Shown here piece after piece: positions 1-6,497 of a stretch of DNA of 34,399 nt. How positions within the stretch are numbered: the first letter of the stretch is position 1; each line of letters opens with the position of its first letter. The stretch is from a virus. The position numbers were made by a program, and so were the translations under genes. Under the pieces are notes generated by a model. The model saw only the letters and a list, made by a program, of their open reading frames with translations. It searched no databases and had not been told where the DNA came from. The stretch is from the IMG/VR virus record IMGVR_UViG_3300048115_000452, positions 1 to 34,399 of that record, one strand, 5' to 3'.

Positions 1-113
1 TTTCTTAAGCGTTGGAAAACAATTTTTTGTACTTGCCCTATGCTTTCTAGGCAATCCTCAATCGGTATGCTGGTTAGAGCTGCGCCTCGTGGGCATCCAC
101 ATAATAATCCCAT
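1..113 (-). CDS. N-terminus of an unknown, probably structural phage protein (partial)
   Basis: An ATG at 113 opens a reading frame that stays open to the left edge, giving about 37 residues beginning MGLLCGCPRGAALTSIPIED. The start is cysteine- and glycine-rich (CGCP), followed by a segment ending near GQVQKIVFQR. The gene follows a terminator and a promoter-like site, so it probably opens a new transcription unit. The window's right edge holds the tape measure, so on a circular map this gene would lead into the head and tail cluster. From memory, similar short openings occur in Bacteroidota phage tail or structural proteins, but I cannot assign a family from this fragment. Confidence 0.55.
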   Translation of the reverse strand, partial: MGLLCGCPRGAALTSIPIEDCLESIGQVQKIVFQRLR

Positions 114-177
114 TTTTTTTAATTTTTAAAGGTTAATATTAATCGCCTGCCCGTCAGCTTGAAGTTATTTTACATTA

Positions 178-186
178 GCAAATCTA
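178..186 (-). promoter_or_regulatory. Bacteroidota-type -7 element before the left-edge gene
   Basis: The minus strand reads TAGATTTGC, a perfect match to TAnnTTTGC. It lies just past the terminator at 202-235 and about 65 bases before the ATG at 113. No good TTTG box is present 17-21 bp upstream; that region is only T-rich. Transcription would start near 170. Confidence 0.4.
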
Positions 187-201
187 CAAAAAATTTATTA
201 T

Positions 202-235
202 AAAAAAACCCCACCGATTAGAGTGAGGTTTTTTC
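202..235. terminator. Bidirectional intrinsic terminator
   Basis: A-rich and T-rich arms flank an inverted repeat: AACC-C-CAC pairs with GTG-A-GGTT with one C/A mismatch and an 8-base loop. The run of seven A on one side and six T on the other makes it a U-tailed hairpin in either direction. It lies directly after the stop of the 252-596 gene, which it should terminate. Confidence 0.7.
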
Positions 236-251
236 TTTTTTTATAATAACG

Positions 252-596
252 TTAGTTTGTCCTAAATGGCATACCGCCGCTACTTCCGTTTGTATATGTT
301 TTTAAAGCTCTTAACTGTTTAATCTTTGGCTTATACCTGTGCTTGCCTTTTTGGTTAAATAAAGTTGCTTTTTGCTCTGCTAAAAACATAGGCTTTTTAA
401 ATAATCCTTTGTAGCCTACTCCTGTTTTTAACACTTTGGTTAACTGTACTGGTGCAGTAGCAACTAATACGCTAACCTCTTGGCTGTCCGCCTTTACAAT
501 TTCAGTTCCTACATCATCATCTAACCCAGTAGGATTATCTGCTGCATAAGCACTAAATGTAAAAACTAAACACAATAAATAAAATACTTTTTTGAT
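252..596 (-). CDS. Small secreted or periplasmic protein of unknown function, probable ATC start
   Basis: The mature part begins ADNPTGLDDDVG and runs about 96 residues to a basic end (GSSGGMPFRTN). The first conventional start, TTG at 575, would leave a signal peptide without its charged N-region. Reading upstream to ATC at 596 gives (M)KKVFYLLCLVFTFSAYA followed by ADN, a textbook signal peptide with AYA cleavage; an in-frame stop lies 21 bases further up. I therefore take ATC as the likely initiator, or a mutated ATG. A -7 element at 630-637 fits transcription from just upstream. The gene ends at a strong terminator and looks monocistronic. I recognise no domain; secretion from the infected cell suggests an envelope role. 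Confidence 0.6.
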   Translation of the reverse strand: MKKVFYLLCLVFTFSAYAADNPTGLDDDVGTEIVKADSQEVSVLVATAPVQLTKVLKTGVGYKGLFKKPMFLAEQKATLFNQKGKHRYKPKIKQLRALKTYTNGSSGGMPFRTN

Positions 597-629
597 TTTT
601 AAAGTGGTTTTAAGTTAAACATTAGATTT

Positions 630-637
630 CAAATATA
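630..637 (-). promoter_or_regulatory. -7 element TATATTTG upstream of the secreted-protein gene
   Basis: TATATTTG on the minus strand overlaps the stop region of the preceding gene. It would start transcripts near 625, about 30 bases before the ATC at 596. No convincing TTTG box is visible at the usual distance, so the call rests on the -7 match and its position. Confidence 0.4.
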
Positions 638-874
638 CTATATTTTTGTTAATACCCAGCCCGCATCTAAATACTCCTGTAATTTATTAGGATGTACCTG
701 CTTACTGGTTTTTCCTTGCCTTATCCATTTCCAGCCTGCCGCCTCCTTTTCTACCTCTACCCCTCTAGCTTTTGGTAATGCTTTTTTTGCAGCTCTGCGC
801 ACTTCTTTATTTTGTGAACTGCCTACTTTATTACTCTTGCGCTTTGTATCGGGTTTTGCCTTTCCGTTCCTCAT
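638..874 (-). CDS. Small basic unknown protein with a C-terminal GW motif
   Basis: 78 residues, very rich in lysine and arginine in the first half (MRNGKAKPDTKRKSNKVGSS). The C-terminal half reads GWKWIRQGKTSKQV, then a helix, then YLDAGW. The pattern V-x-x-x-x-L-x-x-Y-L-x-x-G-W is common at the C-termini of small phage proteins and phage-borne HNH/GIY-YIG nucleases, where it is thought to help DNA binding; here no nuclease domain accompanies it. The start overlaps the end of the upstream gene by 44 bases in another frame, so a later start is possible, although no other ATG follows closely. A nucleic-acid-binding accessory protein is plausible but not shown. Confidence 0.5.
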   Translation of the reverse strand: MRNGKAKPDTKRKSNKVGSSQNKEVRRAAKKALPKARGVEVEKEAAGWKWIRQGKTSKQVHPNKLQEYLDAGWVLTKI

Positions 875-1307
875 AATTTAAGTCTTTTGCCCATTGCTCT
901 AAACGTGCTAGCGTTTTCTTTAAGTACGCTACTCTGTTTTTTTGCTGGGCTTTGTTTTTAATACTTCGTAGCTCTTGCTTTATTGAGCTAATTCTATTTA
1001 CTGCCAGCTCATTAGATAAGCGGCTTTGTTTTTGCTTAACAATTTGGCGGAGCATTTTACGCTTTACTGATTGCTTATTGAGTGTTATATACAGCTCGTA
1101 CAGCTCGGGCTTGTTTATTTGCATAAACATAATACTATCGGCATAGTACCTATCCAGTATGTCGTCCAGTTTGTCGTCTGCGCTATAATACGCCTCTACC
1201 GCCTCCTGTGTTTTTAACTCCTGTACGGCGCAGGCTTTCATTTCCCTAATACCGTACAGTCGTTTTACTTGTAGCTTTCGCCTGTTTAATGTTCCTGTCG
1301 TTGCCAA
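831..1307 (-). CDS. Helical protein of unknown function
   Basis: 158 residues, strongly charged. It has a mid-section rich in tyrosine and acidic residues (YYSADDKLDDILDRYY) and a long basic helical or coiled-coil second half from about residue 80. It follows the GHKL-ATPase-like gene after 3 bases and is probably co-transcribed from P4. I do not recognise a family. The length, helical character and position after the terminase would suit a head-assembly or DNA-binding helper, which is inference from position only. Confidence 0.55.
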   Translation of the reverse strand: MATTGTLNRRKLQVKRLYGIREMKACAVQELKTQEAVEAYYSADDKLDDILDRYYADSIMFMQINKPELYELYITLNKQSVKRKMLRQIVKQKQSRLSNELAVNRISSIKQELRSIKNKAQQKNRVAYLKKTLARLEQWAKDLNYEERKGKTRYKAQE

Positions 1308-1310
1308 TAC

Positions 1311-2597
1311 CTATAATGCAAATGCGTTTTTCATTTTCATATAACTTACAAACTCGGTTAGCATAGCTGTTTGAAACGCTCTTGTTTCGTCCGCTACCTT
1401 GTACTTTATATGTATAAATTCCTCTAGTATAGTGTTAACTATCTCGTTAACTCCTTTATCTAGGCAAAGCTCGGATAACAATATAGTTTCCTCGTATGCA
1501 GCACCTAGTATTTCCTTATCATCAAATATAACTAACTTTATATCATACTCTACCTCAAAACTACACTCCTTTAGAAAATATAATGCTTTTTTTAGAGTTT
1601 CATTATGCAGTAAACTCTCTTGCTCTATAACTCTAAACATTGCACCCTTTTTGGTTACTTTAAAGTTATCGCCTACATTTTCATCGCCTATAATACCACG
1701 TACAGATTTAAAAACCTCGGTAGGTAGTATTACGTGATTATGCACCTCGTCAGCCTTAAGTAATCCAGCGTAGCCTCTTGGTGCTAGATTTATCTCTTTA
1801 AGCACCTTTACAAAAGTTTCGGAGGCGTTAGCTGTACTTAAAGTAACAAACTCCGATACATTACCCTCTATAAGCTCGTGGCTTTGGCATTGGTGTAGAG
1901 CTTGCTTTATTACCTCCTCGTTATCGCATTGGTATATTAAGCTCCAAATCTTTTTACCTATTTCCCACGAGTATTTTACTAACCTGTTTTCGTCTATGTC
2001 TATGTTTTTAAAATCATAATCGAAAACGCTTTGCTTATTTGATATATGGCATTTTATACCTCTGCGGTAAACATTTGCGTTATTACCCGTGCTTTCCAAT
2101 ATACGTCCCTCTGCACACTCAAACAATACTTTTTTGTTAGTAGCGAAATAGTCGTCAAAATCTGCTATAAACTTCTTAACCTCCGTTTTGTTCTGTATAT
2201 AAAAATGGGTTTCGTTTTCCTTTGGCTCTATCTCCTGCACAAAATCCATAGTACAACCTCCCTCATCTAAAGCGTTACAATATATTTCACGTATTGCCTG
2301 CCATAACTGCCAATCTTTACCCATTTCCGTAGTTATAGATGTTTTTTGCCCATCTATAACCACCACCTTAAAATCCTGCTCTCTAAAACGCTCTGCCTCG
2401 GTAGTTATTTTTACCTCTTTTTCGCCAGCCATTATAACCAGCTCAAAATCGTTTCTTAACAAATAAGCTATCGCATACTTGTTACCGCTACCGAATTGCC
2501 CTATTTTGGTTTCGTCGTTTTTCTTTGTTGATGCTCCTAATAAATATAAACCTCTTGGGTCTATAACTCCGTTGTTTTTAATTCTAATGTAATTCAT
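1311..2597 (-). CDS. GHKL-type ATPase domain protein (Hsp90/MutL/histidine-kinase fold)
   Basis: 428 residues. Residues 32-45 read IGQFGSGNKYAIAY, a glycine-rich ATP-lid-like motif, and residues 103-113 read REIYCNALDEG, resembling the helix with catalytic Glu and Asn of GHKL ATPases (N-box). Similar proteins with IGxFGSGNKYA and NAxDEG motifs occur in tailed phages and are annotated only as ATP-binding proteins. The C-terminal third contains LEEFIHIKYKVADETRAFQ, which recalls the family's C-terminal segment; its E/H pair might be metal-binding, but there is no HExxH. The order of the two motifs is reversed relative to classical kinases, as in some permuted GHKL families, so ATP hydrolysis should not be assumed. 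It lies in the P4 transcription unit. Confidence 0.6.
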   Translation of the reverse strand: MNYIRIKNNGVIDPRGLYLLGASTKKNDETKIGQFGSGNKYAIAYLLRNDFELVIMAGEKEVKITTEAERFREQDFKVVVIDGQKTSITTEMGKDWQLWQAIREIYCNALDEGGCTMDFVQEIEPKENETHFYIQNKTEVKKFIADFDDYFATNKKVLFECAEGRILESTGNNANVYRRGIKCHISNKQSVFDYDFKNIDIDENRLVKYSWEIGKKIWSLIYQCDNEEVIKQALHQCQSHELIEGNVSEFVTLSTANASETFVKVLKEINLAPRGYAGLLKADEVHNHVILPTEVFKSVRGIIGDENVGDNFKVTKKGAMFRVIEQESLLHNETLKKALYFLKECSFEVEYDIKLVIFDDKEILGAAYEETILLSELCLDKGVNEIVNTILEEFIHIKYKVADETRAFQTAMLTEFVSYMKMKNAFAL

Positions 2598-2623
2598 AAT
2601 CCGCTCTTATTTAAAGGGGCTAA

Positions 2624-3505
2624 TTAAAGCCCCGTGTTATTAATAAAACTTAATTGCTTTAATGCGTAAATAGCATTACCTGTATGTTTTCTGCACCAGC
2701 ATTTCCAATGCGGCGACCATCTAAAACCATTGCTTTTTATCTCTGTTATAATTTCTTTACTTGGTTTTTCGTCGTGAAATATTTTAACCCTATCATCTGC
2801 TATTGTGGCATAACCTCCGTCAAAAGTAATATCCTCCCAGTTACTTTTACGCTCTATACGGTTTGTCATTACGATAACCTTTTGGCTAGTTCTTTTAATT
2901 GTAGCGTTATTGTTTGTTAATATAAAGGCTGGTATCTTATACTTACCTCCTCTTTGCTCTATTAACTTTAAAGCATCATAATCGTAACCCATTTCTTTAA
3001 GGTATTTAAGCAGCTCGTAATGGTCTTGTATTTTGCATTTTCTAATCTCTGCGTTTATCTCTTTGTACTCGGCTTGGTTATTTAGTAAAAGCTCTAGCCT
3101 ACGCTCTGCTATATCCAGCTCCTCCTCGGGGCTTTTGATTGGCACTCTGTTTACTGCCTTAAAATACTTTTCCCTCCATAAGTAAAAAGCATCACATTTA
3201 TTACGCTCTGCATTATTTGCTTTTCTCGCTTTCCTTACTGGGAAGTTAGAGCCTCCTGTAATCATAGATGATATACAGTTACTCTTAGCTCTCATCCATT
3301 CGCTAAACTTGGCTATAAATTTCTCTTTGTAATTACCTTGCTTATCGCCTAGCTCTTTTAAATCCTCCTCTAACATTTGACTATACTGCTTTACACAGCT
3401 TGTAGCTCTCTTTTCGGGGCTAAATGATGTATAGCTGTGCGCTCTATAACATAAATCCCATAACTCTGAAAGTATTAAACCCTCTACGTCTTTTTTTGTA
3501 CTCAT
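2624..3505 (-). CDS. Phage/mobile-element unknown with C-terminal WSPHWKCW-type module
   Basis: I start at ATG 3505 (MSTKKDVEG), giving 293 residues. An ATG at 3538 would add 11 residues, but the leader motif ACCGAGAGC sits six bases before 3505, the same spacing as at the 14107 gene. Residues about 70-110 contain SNCISSMITGGSNFPVRKA, a conserved block of phage and conjugative-element proteins. The last 50 residues hold SNGFRWSPHWKCWCRKHTGNA and ALKQL, a module (xGFRWSPxxxxWxRxxTxNA) found at the ends of many phage and polyvalent mobile-element proteins. No catalytic motif is clear. It sits between the P4-proximal gene and the GHKL gene. Confidence 0.55.
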   Translation of the reverse strand: MSTKKDVEGLILSELWDLCYRAHSYTSFSPEKRATSCVKQYSQMLEEDLKELGDKQGNYKEKFIAKFSEWMRAKSNCISSMITGGSNFPVRKARKANNAERNKCDAFYLWREKYFKAVNRVPIKSPEEELDIAERRLELLLNNQAEYKEINAEIRKCKIQDHYELLKYLKEMGYDYDALKLIEQRGGKYKIPAFILTNNNATIKRTSQKVIVMTNRIERKSNWEDITFDGGYATIADDRVKIFHDEKPSKEIITEIKSNGFRWSPHWKCWCRKHTGNAIYALKQLSFINNTGL

Positions 3506-3511
3506 TTTTTT

Positions 3512-3520
3512 GCTCTCGGT
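3512..3520 (-). promoter_or_regulatory. Leader motif ACCGAGAGC, six bases before ATG 3505
   Basis: Exact copy of the nine-base motif shared by six leaders in this window; complementary to the GCUCUCGGU segment of the predicted RNA at 21229-21302. If the upstream ATG at 3538 is used, the motif would instead be read as KTES. Confidence 0.6.
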
Positions 3521-3547
3521 TTTGTGTGCCATTGGCACGGTTAAAAA

Positions 3548-3775
3548 TTATTTTTCTATTCGTCCGTTTAAAGGGAAAAGCTCGGTAGTAACCAGCGTAC
3601 CCTTTTTTATTTTACGTTTATTACTTAACTGTATATCCTCGGTAAGTGTTTCGGTTTTTCTACCTGCATAACCAAATACGGTGCGGTCTGCTTGCTCCAA
3701 TCGTATAGAGCCTACATATTTGCCCTGTACTAAATAATCTACGGAGTAACCTACTGTTTTAAATTTAACTGCCAT
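3548..3775 (-). CDS. 75-residue unknown protein, first gene after promoter P4
   Basis: I start at MAVKFKTVGYSVDYL (ATG 3775). A longer frame to 3829 would have to be read through the -7 box of P4, upstream of its transcription start, so it cannot be made from P4. The protein is short and beta-rich in appearance (VDYLVQGKYVGSIRL), with a basic stretch NKRKIKKGT. The leader carries ACCGAGAGC three bases before the start. No family recognised. As first gene of the P4 unit it should be made with the same timing as the P1 and P2 genes, that is early or middle. Confidence 0.55.
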   Translation of the reverse strand: MAVKFKTVGYSVDYLVQGKYVGSIRLEQADRTVFGYAGRKTETLTEDIQLSNKRKIKKGTLVTTELFPLNGRIEK

Positions 3776-3778
3776 TTC

Positions 3779-3787
3779 GCTCTCGGT
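3779..3787 (-). promoter_or_regulatory. Leader motif ACCGAGAGC in the P4 transcript
   Basis: Exact motif with GAA between it and ATG 3775. The next base is G, which extends complementarity with the predicted RNA at 21229-21302 to ten base pairs, the longest of the six sites. Confidence 0.65.
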
Positions 3788-3800
3788 GTTTAAATATGAT

Positions 3801-3832
3801 GCTAAATTAAACTTTATCTTTAATACCACAAA
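3801..3832 (-). promoter_or_regulatory. Repeated phage promoter P4
   Basis: On the minus strand: TTTG at 3832-3829, a 19-bp spacer, then TAATTTAGC at 3809-3801 (one base from TAnnTTTGC). The spacer holds ATTAAAGATAAAGTT, nearly the same as in P1-P3. The transcript would start near 3795 and its short leader contains ACCGAGAGC. It lies just after the large terminase gene, so the following genes can be expressed apart from it. Confidence 0.75.
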
Positions 3833-3837
3833 CTTTT

Positions 3838-3855
3838 ATTAAACTTTTTTTTTAA
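3838..3855 (-). promoter_or_regulatory. Upstream operator-like copy at P4
   Basis: The plus strand from 3838 reads ATTAAACTTTTTTTTTAA, 17 of 18 identical to the dyad block ATTAAACTTTATTTTTAA in the spacers of P1 and P2. It begins 32 bp from the equivalent block of P4 at 3806-3823. It overlaps the last codons of the terminase gene. Confidence 0.5.
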
Positions 3856-5372
3856 TTAGCTCGTCGTACTCCTTTGCTCTTTTTACGTCCAAAATGCTCA
3901 TCGCAAGCGTAACCTAGTAAATCTACATACTCGTCGTGCGTTGCTTTTGGATAGGTTGTTATTTGTGATACAAATTTATCATTCCAGCTACCTTTTACCA
4001 ATATTACACGCCCTGCCTCTACCTTTGGGCTTAATACTGCCAGCCTTGCATCTTTCCCGTCGCTCACTAAAGAGCCTTTTATAAGTATAGAACTTAAATC
4101 TGTAACCTCCTTAAGCATTTGGTCTAAACTATGCCCCGAGGCTTTAGGCTCAATATACACACGACTACGATTACCTACGCCGTACATATCGCAGTACCTA
4201 GGTGTTTCTTTAAGTAAATCGGGCATTTCTAAATAATCGCTTTTTGCGTGGCGTATATAAAGCCTATTGCGGCGTTTATCATATCCTGCAAGCATTAAGC
4301 CTGTCGGGTCGTTTGCTGTTTTCTTTGTGTACGCACCATCTACCCACAAATCCCAAACAATACCCTGCGGTACTTCGTGTTCCTCGCAGTACTCAAACCA
4401 GCTTTCTTTTACCTTACCGCCGCCTTTTGGCGTTGGCTCTTGGTCGTATTGCCCTGCAAAATCGTAAGAACCTAGTAGCTGCTCCTGCTCCTCTAGTATG
4501 CCCTCGTGTAGCCTATTATCATCTAACAAGCCGTTTACATAGTTAGCTCGTAGCTCGGGAGGTTGTACGTCGCCCGTAGCTCTTGCTGGCAGCTTTATAT
4601 TACGTATATCTTTTTTTATACCTAACAAATAACCAGTCGGGTCTTGCTCGTGTAGCCTCTGCATAATGCCAATAGTAGGCGTAACCTCCTTGTCTTTTTT
4701 ACGAGTTGGCAGCACCTTACTTGCGTGCCTGTTTGCTTTATTACGTACCTGCTCGCTATTTGCTTTCTCCACATCTATTAAATCATCCCATATAATTAAA
4801 TGGGCGTGCTTACCTATAATAGCACCGCCTACCGAGGTAAAAAACCTAACACCCCCGAAGTTATTACGCCAGTCCTTTTCATTATCTTTTGTAAGGTGCA
4901 TATACTTACCAAACTTTTGATAAAACCGAGGTTGAAAATACTTATTGTAGCGTGCGCTCTTAATAACGTCTTTACTCTTTAAGCTATGGTCGGTAGATAA
5001 ATCGTTGCTGTGGGTAGAGGTAATAATAACAAAGTGCGGAGCGTGTAGCCAAGCCCAGTTCCCTAGTTGCTGGGTAACTATGGTACTCTTTGTCATACCA
5101 GGAGGGATATTTATAATAACATCTTTGTCCTTTGGCTGCTTTGCTATTGCTTGCTCTACAATCTTTTGCAGCTCGTAGCAAAGGTATTTGATATGCCAGT
5201 TTAAATGCAGCTCTGCATCTTGGTTTATTATATCCCAAAACTCAATAAAAAATTCGTAAAAACTGTCTGCGCATTCGGCAGCTCTTACAGCGTATAATCG
5301 CTCTAGCTCTTTGGCTTGGCTCTCTACCTGTTTTTTCTTTTGTAGTATTAATTTTTCATCTTTAGTTTGCAT
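3852..5372 (-). CDS. terL: Terminase large subunit
   Basis: 506 residues, the usual length for this enzyme. It is the ATP-driven DNA-packaging motor with a headful/cleavage nuclease that docks on the portal. Walker A is PPGMTKST (residues 90-97), Walker B is LIIWDD (192-197), and RLHEQDPTGYLL near 239-250 is the conserved coupling region. The C-terminal RNase H-like nuclease starts around Asp345 (WVDGAY), with later acidic positions in IEPKASG and DEYVDLLGY. It overlaps the small subunit gene by 11 bases, typical of a terS-terL pair. The portal gene expected next is not seen; other genes follow instead, so portal and capsid must lie outside the window. Confidence 0.92.
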   Translation of the reverse strand: MQTKDEKLILQKKKQVESQAKELERLYAVRAAECADSFYEFFIEFWDIINQDAELHLNWHIKYLCYELQKIVEQAIAKQPKDKDVIINIPPGMTKSTIVTQQLGNWAWLHAPHFVIITSTHSNDLSTDHSLKSKDVIKSARYNKYFQPRFYQKFGKYMHLTKDNEKDWRNNFGGVRFFTSVGGAIIGKHAHLIIWDDLIDVEKANSEQVRNKANRHASKVLPTRKKDKEVTPTIGIMQRLHEQDPTGYLLGIKKDIRNIKLPARATGDVQPPELRANYVNGLLDDNRLHEGILEEQEQLLGSYDFAGQYDQEPTPKGGGKVKESWFEYCEEHEVPQGIVWDLWVDGAYTKKTANDPTGLMLAGYDKRRNRLYIRHAKSDYLEMPDLLKETPRYCDMYGVGNRSRVYIEPKASGHSLDQMLKEVTDLSSILIKGSLVSDGKDARLAVLSPKVEAGRVILVKGSWNDKFVSQITTYPKATHDEYVDLLGYACDEHFGRKKSKGVRRAN

Positions 5373-5946
5373 CTGCGGATTTGCCCATATTTTTAAGTAT
5401 TCTAGCCTTTTCTTTTTCTATATCCTCCTCGGACATAGGGGTAACTCCCACACCTACCGAGCCGCTAAACTCTACTTTTTTAGGTGCTGCATAACCTAAC
5501 AACTCCTTACGCCTATCCATACAAGACATAACCTTATCTAAAAATCTAACATCGCCGAAAGTTTCCTCTATACTGCGCTCCTTTATACTGCCTCCTGCTA
5601 CCGTACCGCCGTCTGTACTACCTCCGTTTATTTTAGTTGTACGCTTACCTCCTTTGCTTTTTTCCCAAGCTGCCCAGCACTCGGCTTCTATAACATCGAG
5701 CTTACGCAGTTCTCTATCTACTACCAAGTCTATCGTTTCCTTTCGCTCCTCTCGCCAATCCTGCAAAATCTTTTTTACATCGTATGCTATTTGCGAGTAA
5801 ACCAAAGTATAATCCTTTTCAGCCTCTTTATTAGCAGCGTTTAAAAGCTCTGCTATTTTTCGGTAAGGCGTGGATTTAACCAGCTCTTTAGATATAAATA
5901 GCTTATCCTCCTCTATTTGTTTGTCCGTTCTTTTATTTGCTGCCAT
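5362..5946 (-). CDS. terS: Terminase small subunit-like DNA-recognition protein
   Basis: 194 residues directly upstream of and overlapping the large terminase gene, in the classical order. The N-terminal 60 residues look like a helix-turn-helix (PYRKIAELLNAANKEAEKDY). The middle is helical (RKLDVIEAECWAAWEKSK), followed by a Gly/Thr/Ser-rich linker, then GDVRFLDKVMSCMDRRKELLGY, a segment I associate with small terminase-like proteins of Bacteroidota phages. It would bind the packaging site and hand DNA to the large subunit as an oligomeric ring. The assignment rests on position, length and domain layout. Confidence 0.7.
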   Translation of the reverse strand: MAANKRTDKQIEEDKLFISKELVKSTPYRKIAELLNAANKEAEKDYTLVYSQIAYDVKKILQDWREERKETIDLVVDRELRKLDVIEAECWAAWEKSKGGKRTTKINGGSTDGGTVAGGSIKERSIEETFGDVRFLDKVMSCMDRRKELLGYAAPKKVEFSGSVGVGVTPMSEEDIEKEKARILKNMGKSADAN

Positions 5947-5950
5947 AATT

Positions 5951-6196
5951 CTACTGATCTACTTTTACAAAATTACACTCAAAATAAGCCTTTCCTATTG
6001 CTGGGCTTATTATTAATTTGTCGCCTACTTTATAGGCTACATTTCCCGCATCTATATCGTGGTCTCGCAAGCCTACTGGCTGGCGCAACTTATTTACGTA
6101 TTTCTCTACTATTACGGGCTTACCCTTAAATCCAAGCTCTTTACATTGTTTTAGTACGCTCTCGGGTAATTCGTTGTTTTTACAATCTGCTTTCAT
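5951..6196 (-). CDS. 81-residue unknown protein
   Basis: Starts at ATG 6196, overlapping the end of the AdoMet-decarboxylase-like gene by 17 bases, and ends four bases before the small terminase gene, so it is translationally embedded in this operon. It has a small helical start with one cysteine (KADCKNN) and then short strands (KPVIVEKYV, DKLIISPAIGKAYFECNFVKV). No recognised family. The tight linkage to the decarboxylase homologue invites the idea of a partner protein, but nothing in the sequence shows it. Confidence 0.5.
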   Translation of the reverse strand: MKADCKNNELPESVLKQCKELGFKGKPVIVEKYVNKLRQPVGLRDHDIDAGNVAYKVGDKLIISPAIGKAYFECNFVKVDQ

Positions 6197-6497
6197 TCTC
6201 TTTATAGTTATAAATTGGTGTGTCTTGCTTTAACATTTTTAAGAACATTTTTTGCTTAAATCCGCTACAACTACTTAACTCTATATAAGTACCTCCCTGC
6301 TCGGGAAAAGTATGTATAGCGAAATGGCTCTCTGCCAGTAGCCATAATGCAGTATATCCTTGCGGCTCAAATTTATGTTCTACCTCATTAAGAACGGTAA
6401 AACCTGCTCGCTTAAGCAGGTTGTCAAATTTTTGTTTTAATTCCTCTTTGTCGGTGCTTTTAATCCAGCCCGAAAAGCTCCATATCTTCGCTATCAT
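6180..6497 (-). CDS. AdoMet decarboxylase-like pyruvoyl enzyme (SpeD/SpeH family)
   Basis: 105 residues, close to bacterial class 1b SpeD length. The core reads EHKFEPQGYTALWLLAESHF followed by AIHTFPEQGG. ES at 56-57 is the self-cleavage site, whose serine becomes the pyruvoyl group. His62 and Cys77 stand 5 and 20 residues after Ser57, the same spacing as Ser63, His68 and Cys83 of the Thermotoga enzyme. The enzyme would decarboxylate S-adenosylmethionine for spermidine synthesis. Some SpeD homologues, including viral ones, are known to act on ornithine or arginine instead, so the substrate is open. The N-terminus overlaps the methyltransferase gene by 38 bases. No spermidine synthase is seen nearby. 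Confidence 0.8.
   Translation of the reverse strand: MIAKIWSFSGWIKSTDKEELKQKFDNLLKRAGFTVLNEVEHKFEPQGYTALWLLAESHFAIHTFPEQGGTYIELSSCSGFKQKMFLKMLKQDTPIYNYKENESRL

Noticed and set aside
4984-5238. Minus-strand frame of 84 codons inside the terminase gene
   Set aside because: It lies in another frame of a certain gene and encodes a Cys/Arg/Tyr-rich sequence with no protein-like pattern.
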